DNA of 64,000 nt. Source: Amoebidium appalachense (taxonomy: Eukaryota > Ichthyosporea). Below the pieces are notes generated by a model that saw nothing but the letters and a program-made list of their open reading frames with translations, made no database searches and had not been told where the DNA came from. The translations under genes and the position numbers were made by a program. Shown here piece after piece: positions 34,261-64,000 of this stretch; position 1 is the first letter of the stretch; every line of letters starts with the position of its first letter. The stretch covers positions 1,178,001 to 1,242,000 of the forward strand of contig CAVNZM010000007.1 in assembly GCA_963693365.1 (NCBI GenBank), in the 5' to 3' direction.

Positions 34261-34520
34261 CCCCAAATTAACGAATAAATGTCCAAAAAAGTAAAACCCA
34301 CGGACCATATATGGTCAAAGTTTTGATTGGTCTGTTATATCGTCCACCAATAGACTGAACGCTGCAGTCGATCGGGCGCAACGGTCCACCGTTCTCCCAT
34401 ACCTCATCTGACTCCCTAGATTTTGTGGGGAACGATCATGTCTAATATGGAAATTGAAAACTCTTATAGGAGAATCATAGGAAATTTGATTTTTGAACAC
34501 TTAGCCCTTAAGCCCCAAAT

Positions 34521-34649
34521 GCGAGCGAACCGAGCCTACATGTAAATTTTTTTTAGCAAACTTGCCCCCAAAATGCGAGCGAAGCGAGCCTAAACGTAAA
34601 AAAATAGTCAGGATATCGATGAGACCCCCCAAATGTGAGCGAAGCGAGC
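34521..34649. repeat. Three copies of GCGAGCGAAGCGAGC-type repeat
   Basis: Copies at 34521-34535, 34575-34589 and 34635-34649 lie about 55-60 bp apart, each preceded by CCAAAT(G). The unit is an imperfect direct repeat of GCGAGC. Confidence 0.75.
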
Positions 34650-34798
34650 CAGGCGCATAACCGTTCTGGTGGCGGACCAGGCATTGAGCAAGACCTAAGT
34701 AGTTGTTTAAGAAACAAGCATTCAACTAAGGGAAATGCAAAGAAAGCACTTGAGTGGGGATTCTGTGTGTGATGTGTGCAGTGTGCATTGTGCAGCGT

Positions 34799-35054
34799 GA
34801 GTGTGAGTGTGTGTGTGAGTGTGTGTGTGTGTGTGTGTGTTGGGTGGGGAGGGGAGGGGAGGGGAGGGGAGGGGAGGGGAGGGGAGGGGAGGGAGGGGAG
34901 GGGGGGGGGGAGGGGAGGAGGGGGGAAGGAGGAGATGGTGGGGGGGGGGGGGGGGGGGGGACAAAAGCAACAGTCACACAGGATAACGGTAACAGAAATG
35001 GATCAGAATGTGAGCCCAGGAGAAAGTGAGAGGGGAGGGAAAGTGACAAATGGT

Positions 35055-35102
<48 letters not shown>

Positions 35103-35175
35103 GCCAAAGTTGAGCAGGAAGGAGAGCATGGATGGAGCATTTGGGGGGGGGGGGGGGGGGGGGGGAGGGGGGGGG
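34799..35175. repeat. GT, GGGGA and G-run cluster
   Basis: A GT tract, then about 15 units of GGGGA (34845-34920), then long G runs. No gene. Confidence 0.9.
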
Positions 35176-35255
35176 GTTTGAATGCGGAACACAGTACGAA
35201 GTACGCATACACGATGAGAAGCATGGTGCAGGACACATGCAAAGGCAAACATTCA
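35176..35255 (-). repeat. Dispersed intronic core element, copy near 35.2 kb
   Basis: Minus-strand sense reads TTTGCATGTGTCCTGCA ... CATCGTGTATGCGTACTTCG ... CTGTGTTCC and is framed by C runs (G on +). It is closely similar to 52214-52291 (minus) and more distantly to several segments in introns of the Csk-like gene on +. Confidence 0.65.
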
Positions 35256-35351
35256 AGTATGCAGCATCAGCCATGCGCACAGTATGCGTCATAAGCAGAG
35301 CCCATCCTCAGGGAGGGCCCAAGTCATCAATTGCGTCTGAGTTTCGACCCC

Positions 35352-35869
35352 TTAGCCCGCGTATATACGACGCTCCAACTCAGACAGCAGCAGGAGGGGG
35401 GGGGGGGCACCTACCACCTCATACAGGTTTCTCAGAAAAAGAGCCTTGAGGCGCTTGCCTCCCCAATTGGTCCACCCAAACTGCCTAGCGTCGCCAACAG
35501 ACTGGCCTTTCTTCTTAACCATGTCCTCCTCAGCAGTGGGCGACCGCGAGTTGGTAGACTCCCCATCACTCTCCTCATCATCCTGGGACCCAGTATCTGG
35601 CCCGGTGGAGAGGGAGCCGCCCTGTTGGTCTCCCTCAGGCTGCTGCACCTTCGTTGCAGCTGTGGCCTTGGGCTTCTTGGTTGATTTGCCTGTGGGGCGT
35701 GCGCTGCGCTTAACACCCCCCTTGGCTGTTTGCCGAGCAGACAGGCCTTCTTCTGAGTTGACCTTGCCCAGGGCTGCATGGTTTGCGTACACAAAATTAA
35801 GAATTTGAATAGGTAAATGCTCATCATTCCACAAGTCCCAAACACAAGTCCCAAAAACATTTGCCTATA

Positions 35870-35901
<32 letters not shown>

Positions 35902-37320
35902 ACACACACCACCACCACCACCACCATCACACACACACACGAACACACACACACGCCACACATACACGCACGACATACACACACACACGCGCACGAGCTT
36001 TCTCTAGCCTCTCTTCTCTCTATCCTCTCTCCATCTTCCAGCCACCAAAACTCCATACCCCTCTCCCCATCAATTGCACACACACATAAACTTACAAACC
36101 AACACCCCCCTTCCCCCCCCCCCCCCCCCCCCCCCGTATTTCTTCTCCAAAATAAAGCCACTCAGCAAACATGGCAACCTCGACACATAGGTATTCCTCC
36201 TCCCCCCCCCCCCCCCCCCCCCCCGCCCACACACACAAACACACACACCAAAAACACACACAAAAAAAAGGGAACCCCCCCCCCCCCTCAAGATCCCCCC
36301 CCCCCCCGACACCCCCTCAATGCCTGCCCAGCCCGTTCCCCTCCCCCTTTTCTCTCCCATATAGATTTTGAAAACAACTCCTTTTGATGTAAACACCGTG
36401 GCTGTCGGACCTGGTAAGCATTTGCAGATAGAACAGCAGTTACTTACGTTTGCCGAGGATAACCTTGACGATGCAACCCAGCTGGTAGTGGTCGGGTATG
36501 AAAGACCCCCCGTTGTGTTCCTCGGGGGCAGAAGCCTCCAGCTGCCTCAGAATCTCAGACCAAGACAGCTGTCGATTTCTCCGAACAACGTCTGGCTCAT
36601 CCTCCGTCTGTGTGTTCAAGAAATGCTCGAAAACCTGTGCAGAAAGTATCGATGAGTCAATAAAGTGGTGGAAGTTGGAAGCTGTAAGGCTTGGGTGGGG
36701 TAGGAGTTGTTTGGGAAGGGGAACGAGAGGGTGGGGAGGGACGGACGAAGGGAGGGTGTGTCAAAAAGGTAGAAAAAGGGGGGAGGGGGAGGAGGGGGAA
36801 AGGGGGCCAAGGTACAAAAGGGTGGAACGATGGGAAACGGGACATGCAGCACCTGTTTGTCGTGCGTGTTGTAGTTGAGTAGAGTTAAAAAAAAGTGAGA
36901 AACAAAGGAGCAATAAAGCCAAAACCAAAAACGAAAAAAACATTCAAACAGAAAACCCATAAAGAACGGGGTGTGTGTGTAATGGGGGAAGGGGGGGGGG
37001 AAGGGGGGATAGGGGAAGGGTGGGGGGGGGGGCCTCAATGGAGAAAAAAGGGGGGGAGGGGCTGGGTCCTGCTATAACATTCCTCGTACCTTCCTGAGGG
37101 ACTCGTTCAAGTCCAAGCGCTGCTCATTAGTGTAGGTTTGAAGCTCGTTGTGCCACCCCTCCAACCTAGCACGCCGGGGGAGCCCATTCTCATCCACCAG
37201 ACCGTCAAAGAGGCCATGGTCACGAGCCAGACGGGCCAGCTCCTCCACCCAACCGTCATACCCAGCTGCGCTCGTAATAATGGCACGAAGCTGGGGTGCA
37301 GTGTACTGAGGCTGACTCAT
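35352..37320 (-). CDS. Unrecognised three-exon gene, probably nuclear
   Basis: Exons on the minus strand: 37090-37320, 36448-36634 and 35352-35773, joined in phase by GT-AG introns. The product is about 280 residues. The N-terminal 140 residues look folded, with Trp-containing helices (GYDGWVEELARLARDHGLF, LSWSEILRQLEA) and HYQLGCIVKVILGKR. The last exon is Lys/Arg-rich (GKSTKKPKATAATK), then acidic (DDEESDGES), consistent with a nuclear localisation signal and a disordered region. The final codons run through a C tract encoding PPP to the stop at 35352. A donor-like GTGGTA at 35417 raises the alternative of a further exon. The start lies below a CCAAT/E2F-like promoter. No family was recognised. 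Confidence 0.65.
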
Positions 37321-37417
37321 GTTTGCGGTGTCGTGTTATTTGGAAAAACGGGCGATGCAAACTGACCTCAACCGCCAGCGTCGCTGCTTTATGAAGGCTG
37401 CGTGAACTCTGCCGCCA

Positions 37418-37470
37418 AAAACAGCCAATCAATGTTAAGCGCGCCAAAACTTTTAGCCAATCAGCGTTAA
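37418..37470 (-). promoter_or_regulatory. CCAAT boxes and E2F-like site upstream of the minus-strand gene
   Basis: Two near-repeats, AGCCAATCAATGTTAA and AGCCAATCAGCGTTAA, flank GCGCGCCAAAA, whose reverse complement TTTTGGCGCGC fits the E2F consensus. They lie about 100-150 bp upstream of the ATG at 37320. This arrangement is usual in cell-cycle promoters; function is inferred. Confidence 0.45.
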
Positions 37471-37708
37471 CTGGCGACGAGCCCTGACGGGATGGAAATC
37501 GACACCTCATATTATGGCCGACAGGCTCGTCGGGGTGGCGATGGGCCCGGCCAGGTCTAATCACACAGATCGTTGAACTGATACGAGGAATTTGACCGCA
37601 TACCAACGGCCGACGAGTCCCCGGCGGCGAGCCGATCACACAGGTCCACTTGTACGTAATCGGAAGGAGCTCGAGAGGCTCAGACTGCCGAGCGAAAGGG
37701 GGGGGGGG

Positions 37709-37908
<200 letters not shown>

Positions 37909-38126
37909 AGCCTGGGTAAATGATATATAAATATTAGTAGGCGAGCAGGAAACCTTTTTGTCGAAAGTACAAGAACAAAGAGTGCGGAGGGCGGAGTGGG
38001 AGAGGGAGAGAGTGAATGACAGAGTGGTGAGGCGGAGAGAGAGAGCTCTAGAGATCGGAGAGTCAACGCGTGGACTGTGATCAAAAATAGAGTAAGAGAG
38101 AGAGAACTAGGGCGGCGACAAACAGT

Positions 38127-38292
<166 letters not shown>

Positions 38293-38460
38293 CGAGAGAG
38301 ACAGAGAGAGAGAGAGACACACACACAGCAGTGCTTGACCTGGCCCGACAGGGCGTCATCTCGGGGCCATGTTCTAGACCCACGCTACTGTTTTTTACAC
38401 ACCAACCTTGCGTTTTACCTGCCAAATTGTATACACCTTCCCCCTTGTTACAACTTCAAG

Positions 38461-39875
38461 ATGTCCACACCCGTACAAACAGGTCTATCACCACGTCCGG
38501 CCCCACGACGGCAAAGCAAGGAGGAACCAACAACCCACGATGCAGACATGAGCAACTTGACAGACAGAATCAACACGTCGGTGAACGTGTCGGAGCCCCT
38601 TCTCCGTGCTCTGTCGATGCATCAATCAGACAATCCAGGAGATTTAAACTTCGAACGGGGACAGATTCTTCATCTTTTGAGAAAAGAAAACGACAGTTGG
38701 TGGGTGGCGAGACACGAGAGGGGCGGTAAGGAAGGCCGGGTACCAGCAAAACTAGTTGAAGCAGTTCTCGAGGAGGATAGAGAGACTCCCTTGCGTGGAT
38801 TTGGGCCATGTTCTTTGGCCATTGAACGGCGGCAAAAATGGTTTCATGGGCCAATTTCACGTGACACGGCAGAATTTTTGCTTCATAAATTTGGATGCCA
38901 GGATGGGTCGTTCCTAATAAGGGAAAGCACGAATTTTCCCGGTGATTTCACGATAAGTCTGGTAGACCAGCAAGTTTTCAAGCACTATCGCATTCGACGG
39001 GTGCAACCGGCACAAGCAGGGAATGGCCCGGGGGGCATTTGTAAACTGACGATTGGCGATGGGAATGAGTTTGATAATGTTAACGATTTGGTGAAGTTTT
39101 ACCATGAAAACGCGACAAGCCTGCCCACGAAGTTGAGCAAGTACTGCCCGAAAATGACTGAAAAATTGATTTTCGACAAGCGTGTTTTTCTGGACTGGGA
39201 AATCAAGTGAGTGCTTTGTTCAGCTACTTTTTGTGATTTACCTACCTTGTTGTGTTGTTGACTGAACACAGAGGGATGGGTTGTATATGCTAACCGTGGT
39301 TGTGTGTCTCCCCCCCCCCCCCCCCCCTCCCCTCCCACCTCTCTCTCTCTCCCTCCCCTCCCCTCCCCCCCCCCCCCCCCCCCGCCCCCTGTCCCGTTAG
39401 TGTGTACTTTGTACTGTGGCACATTAGCTCCCTCAACCCCCATCCCCCCTCTCCGTATCTTCCTCCCCCTTCCCCACCGTGCCCCCCCCCCCCCCCCTCC
39501 CCCCTGTTCCCCTGCCCCCCTCCTACCTCCAGAACACACACGTGCACAACGTGTTGGCCCCTGGCAAACACAGCAATGTGGTAGTGTGTGTGTGTGTGTG
39601 TGCCCGTCCTGTCTGGAGGGAGGGCACGAGGGAAGGGGGGGGGGGGGGGGGGGGGGGGAGGGAGAGGGACAGAAGAATTGCAAGGGAGAGCTGTGGTGTA
39701 AGTGTCTGTATATCATGCACTTGTGTGGGGGGGGGGCAGGAAGAGGTGGTTGGGGAGGGAGGGAGGGGGAGGGAGGGGACGTCTGTGGGATGGTTCATGC
39801 AGGCTTGGAGTAGCGGGCATGGGAGTGAGGCGGGGGAGGGGGAGGGGGAGGGGGCTGGTGTGTGTGTGTGTGTGT

Positions 39876-39934
<59 letters not shown>

Positions 39935-40771
39935 GGTGTGTGTGTGTGTGTGTGTGTTTTGGGGGGGGGGGGGGGGAGGGGGGGGGAGGGGGAGGGCGGA
40001 GGGGAGGATTTTCAGCAGAGGGAAAACACGGGTTTTGGGGTCGATGGGAGAAGTGAAATGGGGTTTGGGGAGGGGGAGGAGGACCAACTGGGTAGAGAAA
40101 TATTGGGGTGGGGGGGAGAAAGGAAGGGGAGGGTGGGGGGGGGGGAAGAAGGTAAGATTGGAGATGGGCTGGGGATTTGAGGTGAAGGCTACTCTCCGGG
40201 AAAGGGGGGGGGGGGGAGGGGGAGAAATGGATATTTGGGCAAGTGAAACGAAGAGGATGGGGTGGTCAGAGAGTGTGCGTGTTTGTTTTCAGGGGGTGGA
40301 GGAGAGAGGTGGGGGGGGGGGGAGGTGGAAGCCTTAGGGCCATGACCGTAATTTGAATGGGGTGGTGGAAGGTGGTAATGGTGAAGGGAGGATGAAATGC
40401 AAGGAGAGAAGGGGTGTGTGGGCACTGCAGAGGGGGGTAAATAATGACTTTGGAGGGGTGGTGGAAACATAAAAAGGGTGATAGAAAGAGAGTGGGTTAG
40501 GTGATGAGTGTTGGCGTAGTTCTCTGTTGGTGGTTGGGGTGTTGGACCGGTTGAAGGGAAGAGGGTGGGGAGGGGAGGGGGGAGGGAGAGGGGAAGGAGG
40601 TAGAGAAGAAGGAGGGGAGGGGAGGGGGGAAATAGAGAGGGAGAAGGAGGAGAGGGAGGAGGGGGGGGGGGGGGGGGGGGGGAAGAAGAGAGGGGGGAGG
40701 ATAGGAGAAGGAGAGAGAAAGGAGGGGAGGTGGAGGGGAAAGAAGGGGCGGGGGGAGGGGGGGGGGGGGGG

Positions 40772-40807
<36 letters not shown>

Positions 40808-40919
40808 GGAAGGAGAACGGGGGAGGGGGGGGGGGGGGGGGGGACTATTTTAAGCTGTGGTGCTGATACCTTCCACCTCTAAAATGATGATTGGAGGTTT
40901 GGGACAGATGAAGCCCCGG

Positions 40920-40977
<58 letters not shown>

Positions 40978-41420
40978 AGATGGGGGGGTCTCTCTCTGAC
41001 TTGAAGGAAAGGAACTGGAAGGAGAAAAAAGGTCCGAAGAAGGAGAAGAAGGGGGGGGGGAGGGGGGTTGGTGCTTTGTTTTGCGCAAAACGGGAGCAAG
41101 TTGCTGACTGTATGTGGTGTGCAGGTATGGGGATTTGGAGCTGGGCAAGGAACTGGGCAGTGGCCAGTTTGGCGATGTGCTGGCAGGCACGTATAAGGGC
41201 AAAACAGTCGCTATAAAGGTATAGTGCAACCCCCCCCCCCCCCCCCCCCCCCCCCGCGCAAATACCATGACTATGATAGTGAACTCCCTCCCCCCCCTCC
41301 CCCTCCCCCCCCTTTTTTCCCCCGTGAGGATGGACTCTGGTTATTTTGCATACTGTCTCTGTTTGTGCACATCCTCATTAGTTCATATGTCGTAAGTTTG
41401 TTCTTCATACTGTGAACTGC

Positions 41421-41458
<38 letters not shown>

Positions 41459-41852
41459 CTCCCTCTCCCCCCGACACTTCTCTTTGTGTGTGCTGTATAA
41501 CTTCTGTTGTCCGTCGTGAATGTATACATCGTACTCTGGAACACATCCCCTCCTTCCTGTCCCTCCCCCCCCCTCCCCCCCCCCCCCCAAACAACCACCC
41601 ACCCCACCCCATCCCCCCCTCCCCCACTTCCCCCTATTCTGTCTGGGAACTCCGTGTCTTTGTGTTTTTGTGTGCCTGTGCCTTCCACCTGTGTGTCCTG
41701 CTCTTCGTGCAGACGCACTTACCATTGCTTGTACCTACACCTACGTGTTTGCTTGCACTACGCCTTGGCTGCTTTTTGGTACTTGTGTATGCTGCCCCCC
41801 CCCCCCCCCCCCCCCCCCTTCCCCTCCCCGACACCCACACACCGCACACGCG

Positions 41853-41908
<56 letters not shown>

Positions 41909-42714
41909 TGTTCCCATACTTTGTGTGTCTGGGACCATTTTCACACATCTGCACTCCCTTGCCCGTGATGAATTTGCACTTACTGTGGATGGGCCTGCTT
42001 ATGTTGCATCCCCTCTGTGTGCGCCCTTTCATGCATATTCACATTTAATATCTCTGCAAATTTGGTTACTTCCCACTGTGTACCGTATTTACCTACCTCT
42101 CCCCCCTCCCCCCTCCCCCCTCCCCCCCTTCACCCCCCTGCGTGGCGTCAAGTTGGGCATAGGGTTGGAACCGGATTACCATACATGGTACAAAGTATTT
42201 AGAAACGTGTCCATAAATCTGATCTATCAACAACAAGAGTACGCACAACTCCCCCCCCCCCCCTCCCCCCCCAACCACCACCACCACCACCCAGCGCCAT
42301 TTTCTAACAACGCGTAATTTTCCAAATTTTCCCACAGATGCTAAAACACGGGGACGACACGCAAATAACCGAAGAGTTTCTCTCGGAGGCGTTTGTCATG
42401 ACCGAACTTCACCACCCCAACCTTCTTTCCTTATATGGTGTTGTGACCGTTACACACCCAATATGCATCGTTACCGAACTTTCCCTCCGCGGTAGTTTAT
42501 TGGAGGTTTTGAGTAGTAGGGGGAAGGGAATGGCGGATGAAATTCCCGGGATTGCCAAGCAGATAGCGAGTGGTATGGCGTATATGGAGTCAAAGGGGTT
42601 TGTGCACAGAGATTTGGCTGCACGGAACATACTTGTGTTTGACCCTCAGACGGTTAAGGTTGCCGACTTTGGCCTCACGAGGAGGTACGTTTTAACTTTC
42701 GCTCTTTCCTTCCC

Positions 42715-42763
<49 letters not shown>

Positions 42764-42937
42764 ACACACTTACTTTCGCGCGATCTCTCTCCCTCCACCC
42801 CCCTCCCTCCTGCCCTCCCTCTCTCTCTCGCTCTTTCCCTCCCTCCCTCCCTCTCTTCCTCCTCTCTCCCTCCCTCTCTTTCTCTGTCCCTCCCTTTTCC
42901 TACACCTGCACACACCCATTTCTCCAAATGCCCCTAC

Positions 42938-42987
<50 letters not shown>

Positions 42988-44007
42988 TTTCCAATAAACA
43001 AACACCACCACCACCATCATATGCATACTCCTTTCTGTCCGTGTGTGCTTTGCAAAAATTTCATTTTGTCTGTCGTGAATGTCCACGTCGAAAAACCCCC
43101 ACCACCATGGCCACCGCCACGTACGCGTCCACACACACACACACCACAACCCACCACCATATCCTCGGACACTTCCATGCACTTTCTGGAATGCTATGTC
43201 TTCTACCTTCTTACCCCCCCCCCCCCCCCCCCCCTCCCCCTCCCCCTCCCCCCCCCCTCCTCTCCCCCCCCCCCTCCTCCCTCCCCCCCCCCCCCCCCTT
43301 CCCTGGGGCCCCGCTGGGCTTACGATGTATGCTCTTGGTGCATGCTTTGCACTCTGGGTTTGTGTTATCCGTCATGAATCTGTACATATGCTTCGTACGC
43401 TGTAATGCCTTCGTGCTCCCCCTCTCCCCCTCTCCCCCCTCCCTGCCTTTTACCTTTCTCTCATCCTCCTGCTATTAAGCTTTTCTCACCCCCTGTTAAC
43501 CTTCCCTTACTCTCTTTTACCCTCCTCTCACCAACCAATCCACTCAGGCTCGCACCCGAAATGGCGGGTACGAACGCGCCCGTCGGAACCATCGTACCAA
43601 TCAAATGGACCGCCCCGGAGGTGGTGCGTGAGAATTTCTTCGTTGCAAAAAGTGATGTGTGGAGTTTCGGTGTTACTTTATGGGAAATATTTTCATACGG
43701 TCGGGTACCATACGCCCGCATGGGCCCGAAAGAACTAATGGTATTTTTGGAAAAGGGCGAACGTTTGCAGATTCCAAAGGGGTGCCCAGTCGCGTTTTTC
43801 AAGTTGATGCAAAAATGCTGGGAGTGGAAGCCCAACCACCGGCCGTCGTTTGCGGAAATTGAGTCGCAAATTGACGAAATTTTGTCGAACCCCGCCATGC
43901 TTAAGGCTGAGAGTGAAAATGAGGAGGTTTTACCCATGCCGACAACTCCTGTGTCGGTCTTGCGGCGACCCCCACCCCCCATTCCGCAAATTCCGCAAAC
44001 GAAATGA
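38461..44007 (+). CDS. CSK: Csk-like cytoplasmic tyrosine kinase (SH3-SH2-kinase)
   Basis: Exons 38461-39206, 41125-41218, 42338-42684 and 43548-44007 join in phase to 548 residues. SH3: about 48-104, with W80-W81 but a degenerate ALYDY (ALSMHQ). SH2: about 125-235, with FLIRES (R154 would bind phosphotyrosine). Kinase: about 250-510, with GSGQFG (260-265), K280, E297, HRDLAARN (370-377), DFG (390-392) and WTAPE (416-420). Between DFG and APE there is no tyrosine, and the Pro-rich C-terminal tail has none either. The N-terminus lacks Gly2. All three traits, with HRDLAARN, fit Csk rather than Src; Csk phosphorylates the inhibitory tail tyrosine of Src kinases. A lineage-specific Src relative is the alternative. 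The introns are dominated by C/G and CA/GT runs. Confidence 0.87.
39308..41075. repeat. Intron 1 of the kinase: C-rich first part, G-rich second part
   Basis: From 39308 to about 39530 the sense strand is C-rich. From 39637 to 41075 it is G-rich, with a GT run (39859-39932), GA runs and a long G run (40920-40976). No exon was seen. Confidence 0.85.
41362..41993 (+). repeat. Intronic core elements in kinase intron 2
   Basis: Three degenerate copies lie between C runs: 41362-41423 (CATACTGTGAACTGC), 41479-41546 (CGTGAATGTATACATCGTAC) and about 41962-41993 (GTGATGAATTTGCACTTACTG). All share the order CRTGAAT, TAC/CAC, then ACTGTG or ACTCTGG, in gene sense. Confidence 0.5.
43030..43409 (+). repeat. 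Intronic core elements in kinase intron 3
   Basis: Copies at 43030-43095 (GTCTGTCGTGAATGTCCACG) and 43321-43409 (CGTCATGAATCTGTACATAT, CTTCGTACGCTG) are separated by long C runs. Both lie in the same orientation as the gene. Confidence 0.5.
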
Positions 44008-45241
44008 AAAAACGGTGAAATATATGGTTGTGTAGTGTAGGCTGGGACATTGTTTTGTATACGTATCGAGCTCGGTACACACACGTACATGAACATGCAC
44101 ACTTACAGGCGCTCGCACACTCACATACACACACATACACACGCGCGTATACACGCGCACGTGCACACACGCGCCCACACGCGCACACACGCGCGCGCGC
44201 GCACACACACACACACAGACGCACACACGCACACACGACCACACGTTCACGATTTCCCCACCCTCCCAATTCTATTGACAACGACATGGGACACACTATT
44301 CTAGAGAGTTCTGTTTTCTATGCTTTGCACTTGGTTTCACGCAAAAACAACACAATTTGTTAAGTATATCGTCCATGTTGAATCGGATTCAAGGAGCACG
44401 TAATTTATCTGCATATATCCATGTGACCATTTTAGAAGTTGTTTTGAAATCCGTCTCAAATTAAAATGATTTGTATAAACCGGTTATATTAGTGATTGAG
44501 TTAAGATTTAAAAACAGGTTACCACACCGTATATGTAAGAATATTTCTGGTTGTAAATCAATTCACACATCAATAATTACGTACATTTTCTATATATATA
44601 GACTCATGGGCGTGGCGCTTGGGCCAAAGACTCCAGAAATTCCAATACATCGCTGGGTGTTTTATTTTGGGTTTGAGACAGCGTACATGTATACGAGTAT
44701 TTTGAATGTCGTTTCGTATTCCAGGTTGTGTGGAAATATATCAACACTATAACCAATGATCCCCTTGATGACCAAGAGAAAGGCGTCTGAATCAATCACA
44801 TGTATGTGTGTGTGTTATGTATTCTTTATGTAACACTGTGTGCATGCCATGTACGGTGCGTGTGTGTGTAGACATATGTATGTAACACTGTTATATACCG
44901 TGTAGCAGTTTCCATTCGTGCTCGCATTCAACTTAGTAATTCCTACGTACATGTCTGGTCACGGTTGCTTGCATGTGTGACACTGCTCGTATCTGTGTGT
45001 GTGTAAAGTGTCCAAGAAACATTGACAAATATTCACAGAAGAATGCGTGGATAATGTTAAAAAAATTTTAAAACAAAACACACTCCGCACAACTCAAATA
45101 CCCGGAATGGACATATGGCCACCCCTCTAAGTACTTGCATATATATCCTGAAACCATCACTAAAGTGTACACCCTTAAGGTAAAATGCTCTTCGATATTC
45201 AATCCATCCATAATATTCAATGCAAACTGGGGACAAGAACT

Positions 45242-45287
<46 letters not shown>

Positions 45288-45453
45288 GGTCACCGAACAA
45301 TGTCATACATAAGAACAGTGAGGATTCGGGAAACACCCTCGAAAATCTCTACCTACAACTCGAGCTCAATACCAATGGCAAACGCTAAAGGAGTCTCCCA
45401 ATCACAGTTTGCCCAATCGCATTGCAGCGTTGCAGCATGTAGCTACCCAATCA
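44008..45453. other. Convergent intergenic region
   Basis: The kinase and CWF19L2 genes end tail to tail here. The first 230 bp carry CA/CG dinucleotide runs; the rest is AT-rich with a G run (45242-45286). TTTATT at about 44661 is an AATAAA for the minus strand. No gene was seen. Confidence 0.6.

Positions 45454-64000
<18,547 letters not shown>

Noticed and set aside
34521-34649. CRISPR-like array
   Set aside because: Only three degenerate short repeats, no conserved direct repeat length, no cas genes, and eukaryotic context.

Overview
The window is nuclear DNA of a eukaryote, most likely a holozoan (an animal or a close unicellular relative). The evidence is spliceosomal introns throughout, a Src/Csk-type SH3-SH2-tyrosine kinase, an ortholog of the spliceosome factor CWF19L2, and a Ngaro/PAT-type tyrosine-recombinase retrotransposon. 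The species cannot be fixed from the sequence. Introns and spacers are packed with homopolymer C/G runs and CA, GT, CT and GA microsatellites, so most long open frames are translations of simple repeats and are omitted.

Layout. 355-1685: satellite with a palindromic core. 1729-6959: two unrecognised spliced genes on + that overlap near 5263-5323. About 8345-11530 and 20785-24760: two copies of a segmental duplication carrying a cysteine-rich (CXC-like) gene; the left copy is decayed and the right copy is better preserved. 13413-20265: a small gene whose last exon is split by a non-autonomous LTR retroelement (LTRs 13983-14381 and 14684-20213, target duplication GAGGG). That element's right LTR is itself split by a nearly complete Ngaro-like element (15000-20133) with Gag-like, RT/RNase H and tyrosine recombinase frames and split direct repeats A1-B1-A2-B2. 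22333-23268: a solo LTR inside an intron of the right CXC gene. 24741-29796: a transposase-like gene with a DEDDy 3'-5' exonuclease domain. 29797-35351: mostly repeats. 35352-37320 (-): an unrecognised nuclear-looking gene. 38461-44007 (+): Csk-like kinase. 45454-64000 (-): 22 exons of CWF19L2, whose 5' end lies beyond the window.

The most unusual features are in the introns. Many 5' splice sites are followed within about 40 nt by a sense-strand poly-C run. A degenerate core of about 75 bp recurs between C runs in introns or flanks of three genes, always in the gene's sense. CWF19L2 carries a tandem array of branch-point/AG modules ending in a real acceptor, and next to it three extra acceptor-plus-exon fragments. 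Two introns appear to use GC donors.

All exon joins are hand-built from splice consensus, reading phase and, for CWF19L2 and the kinase, remembered family similarity. No search or alignment was run.
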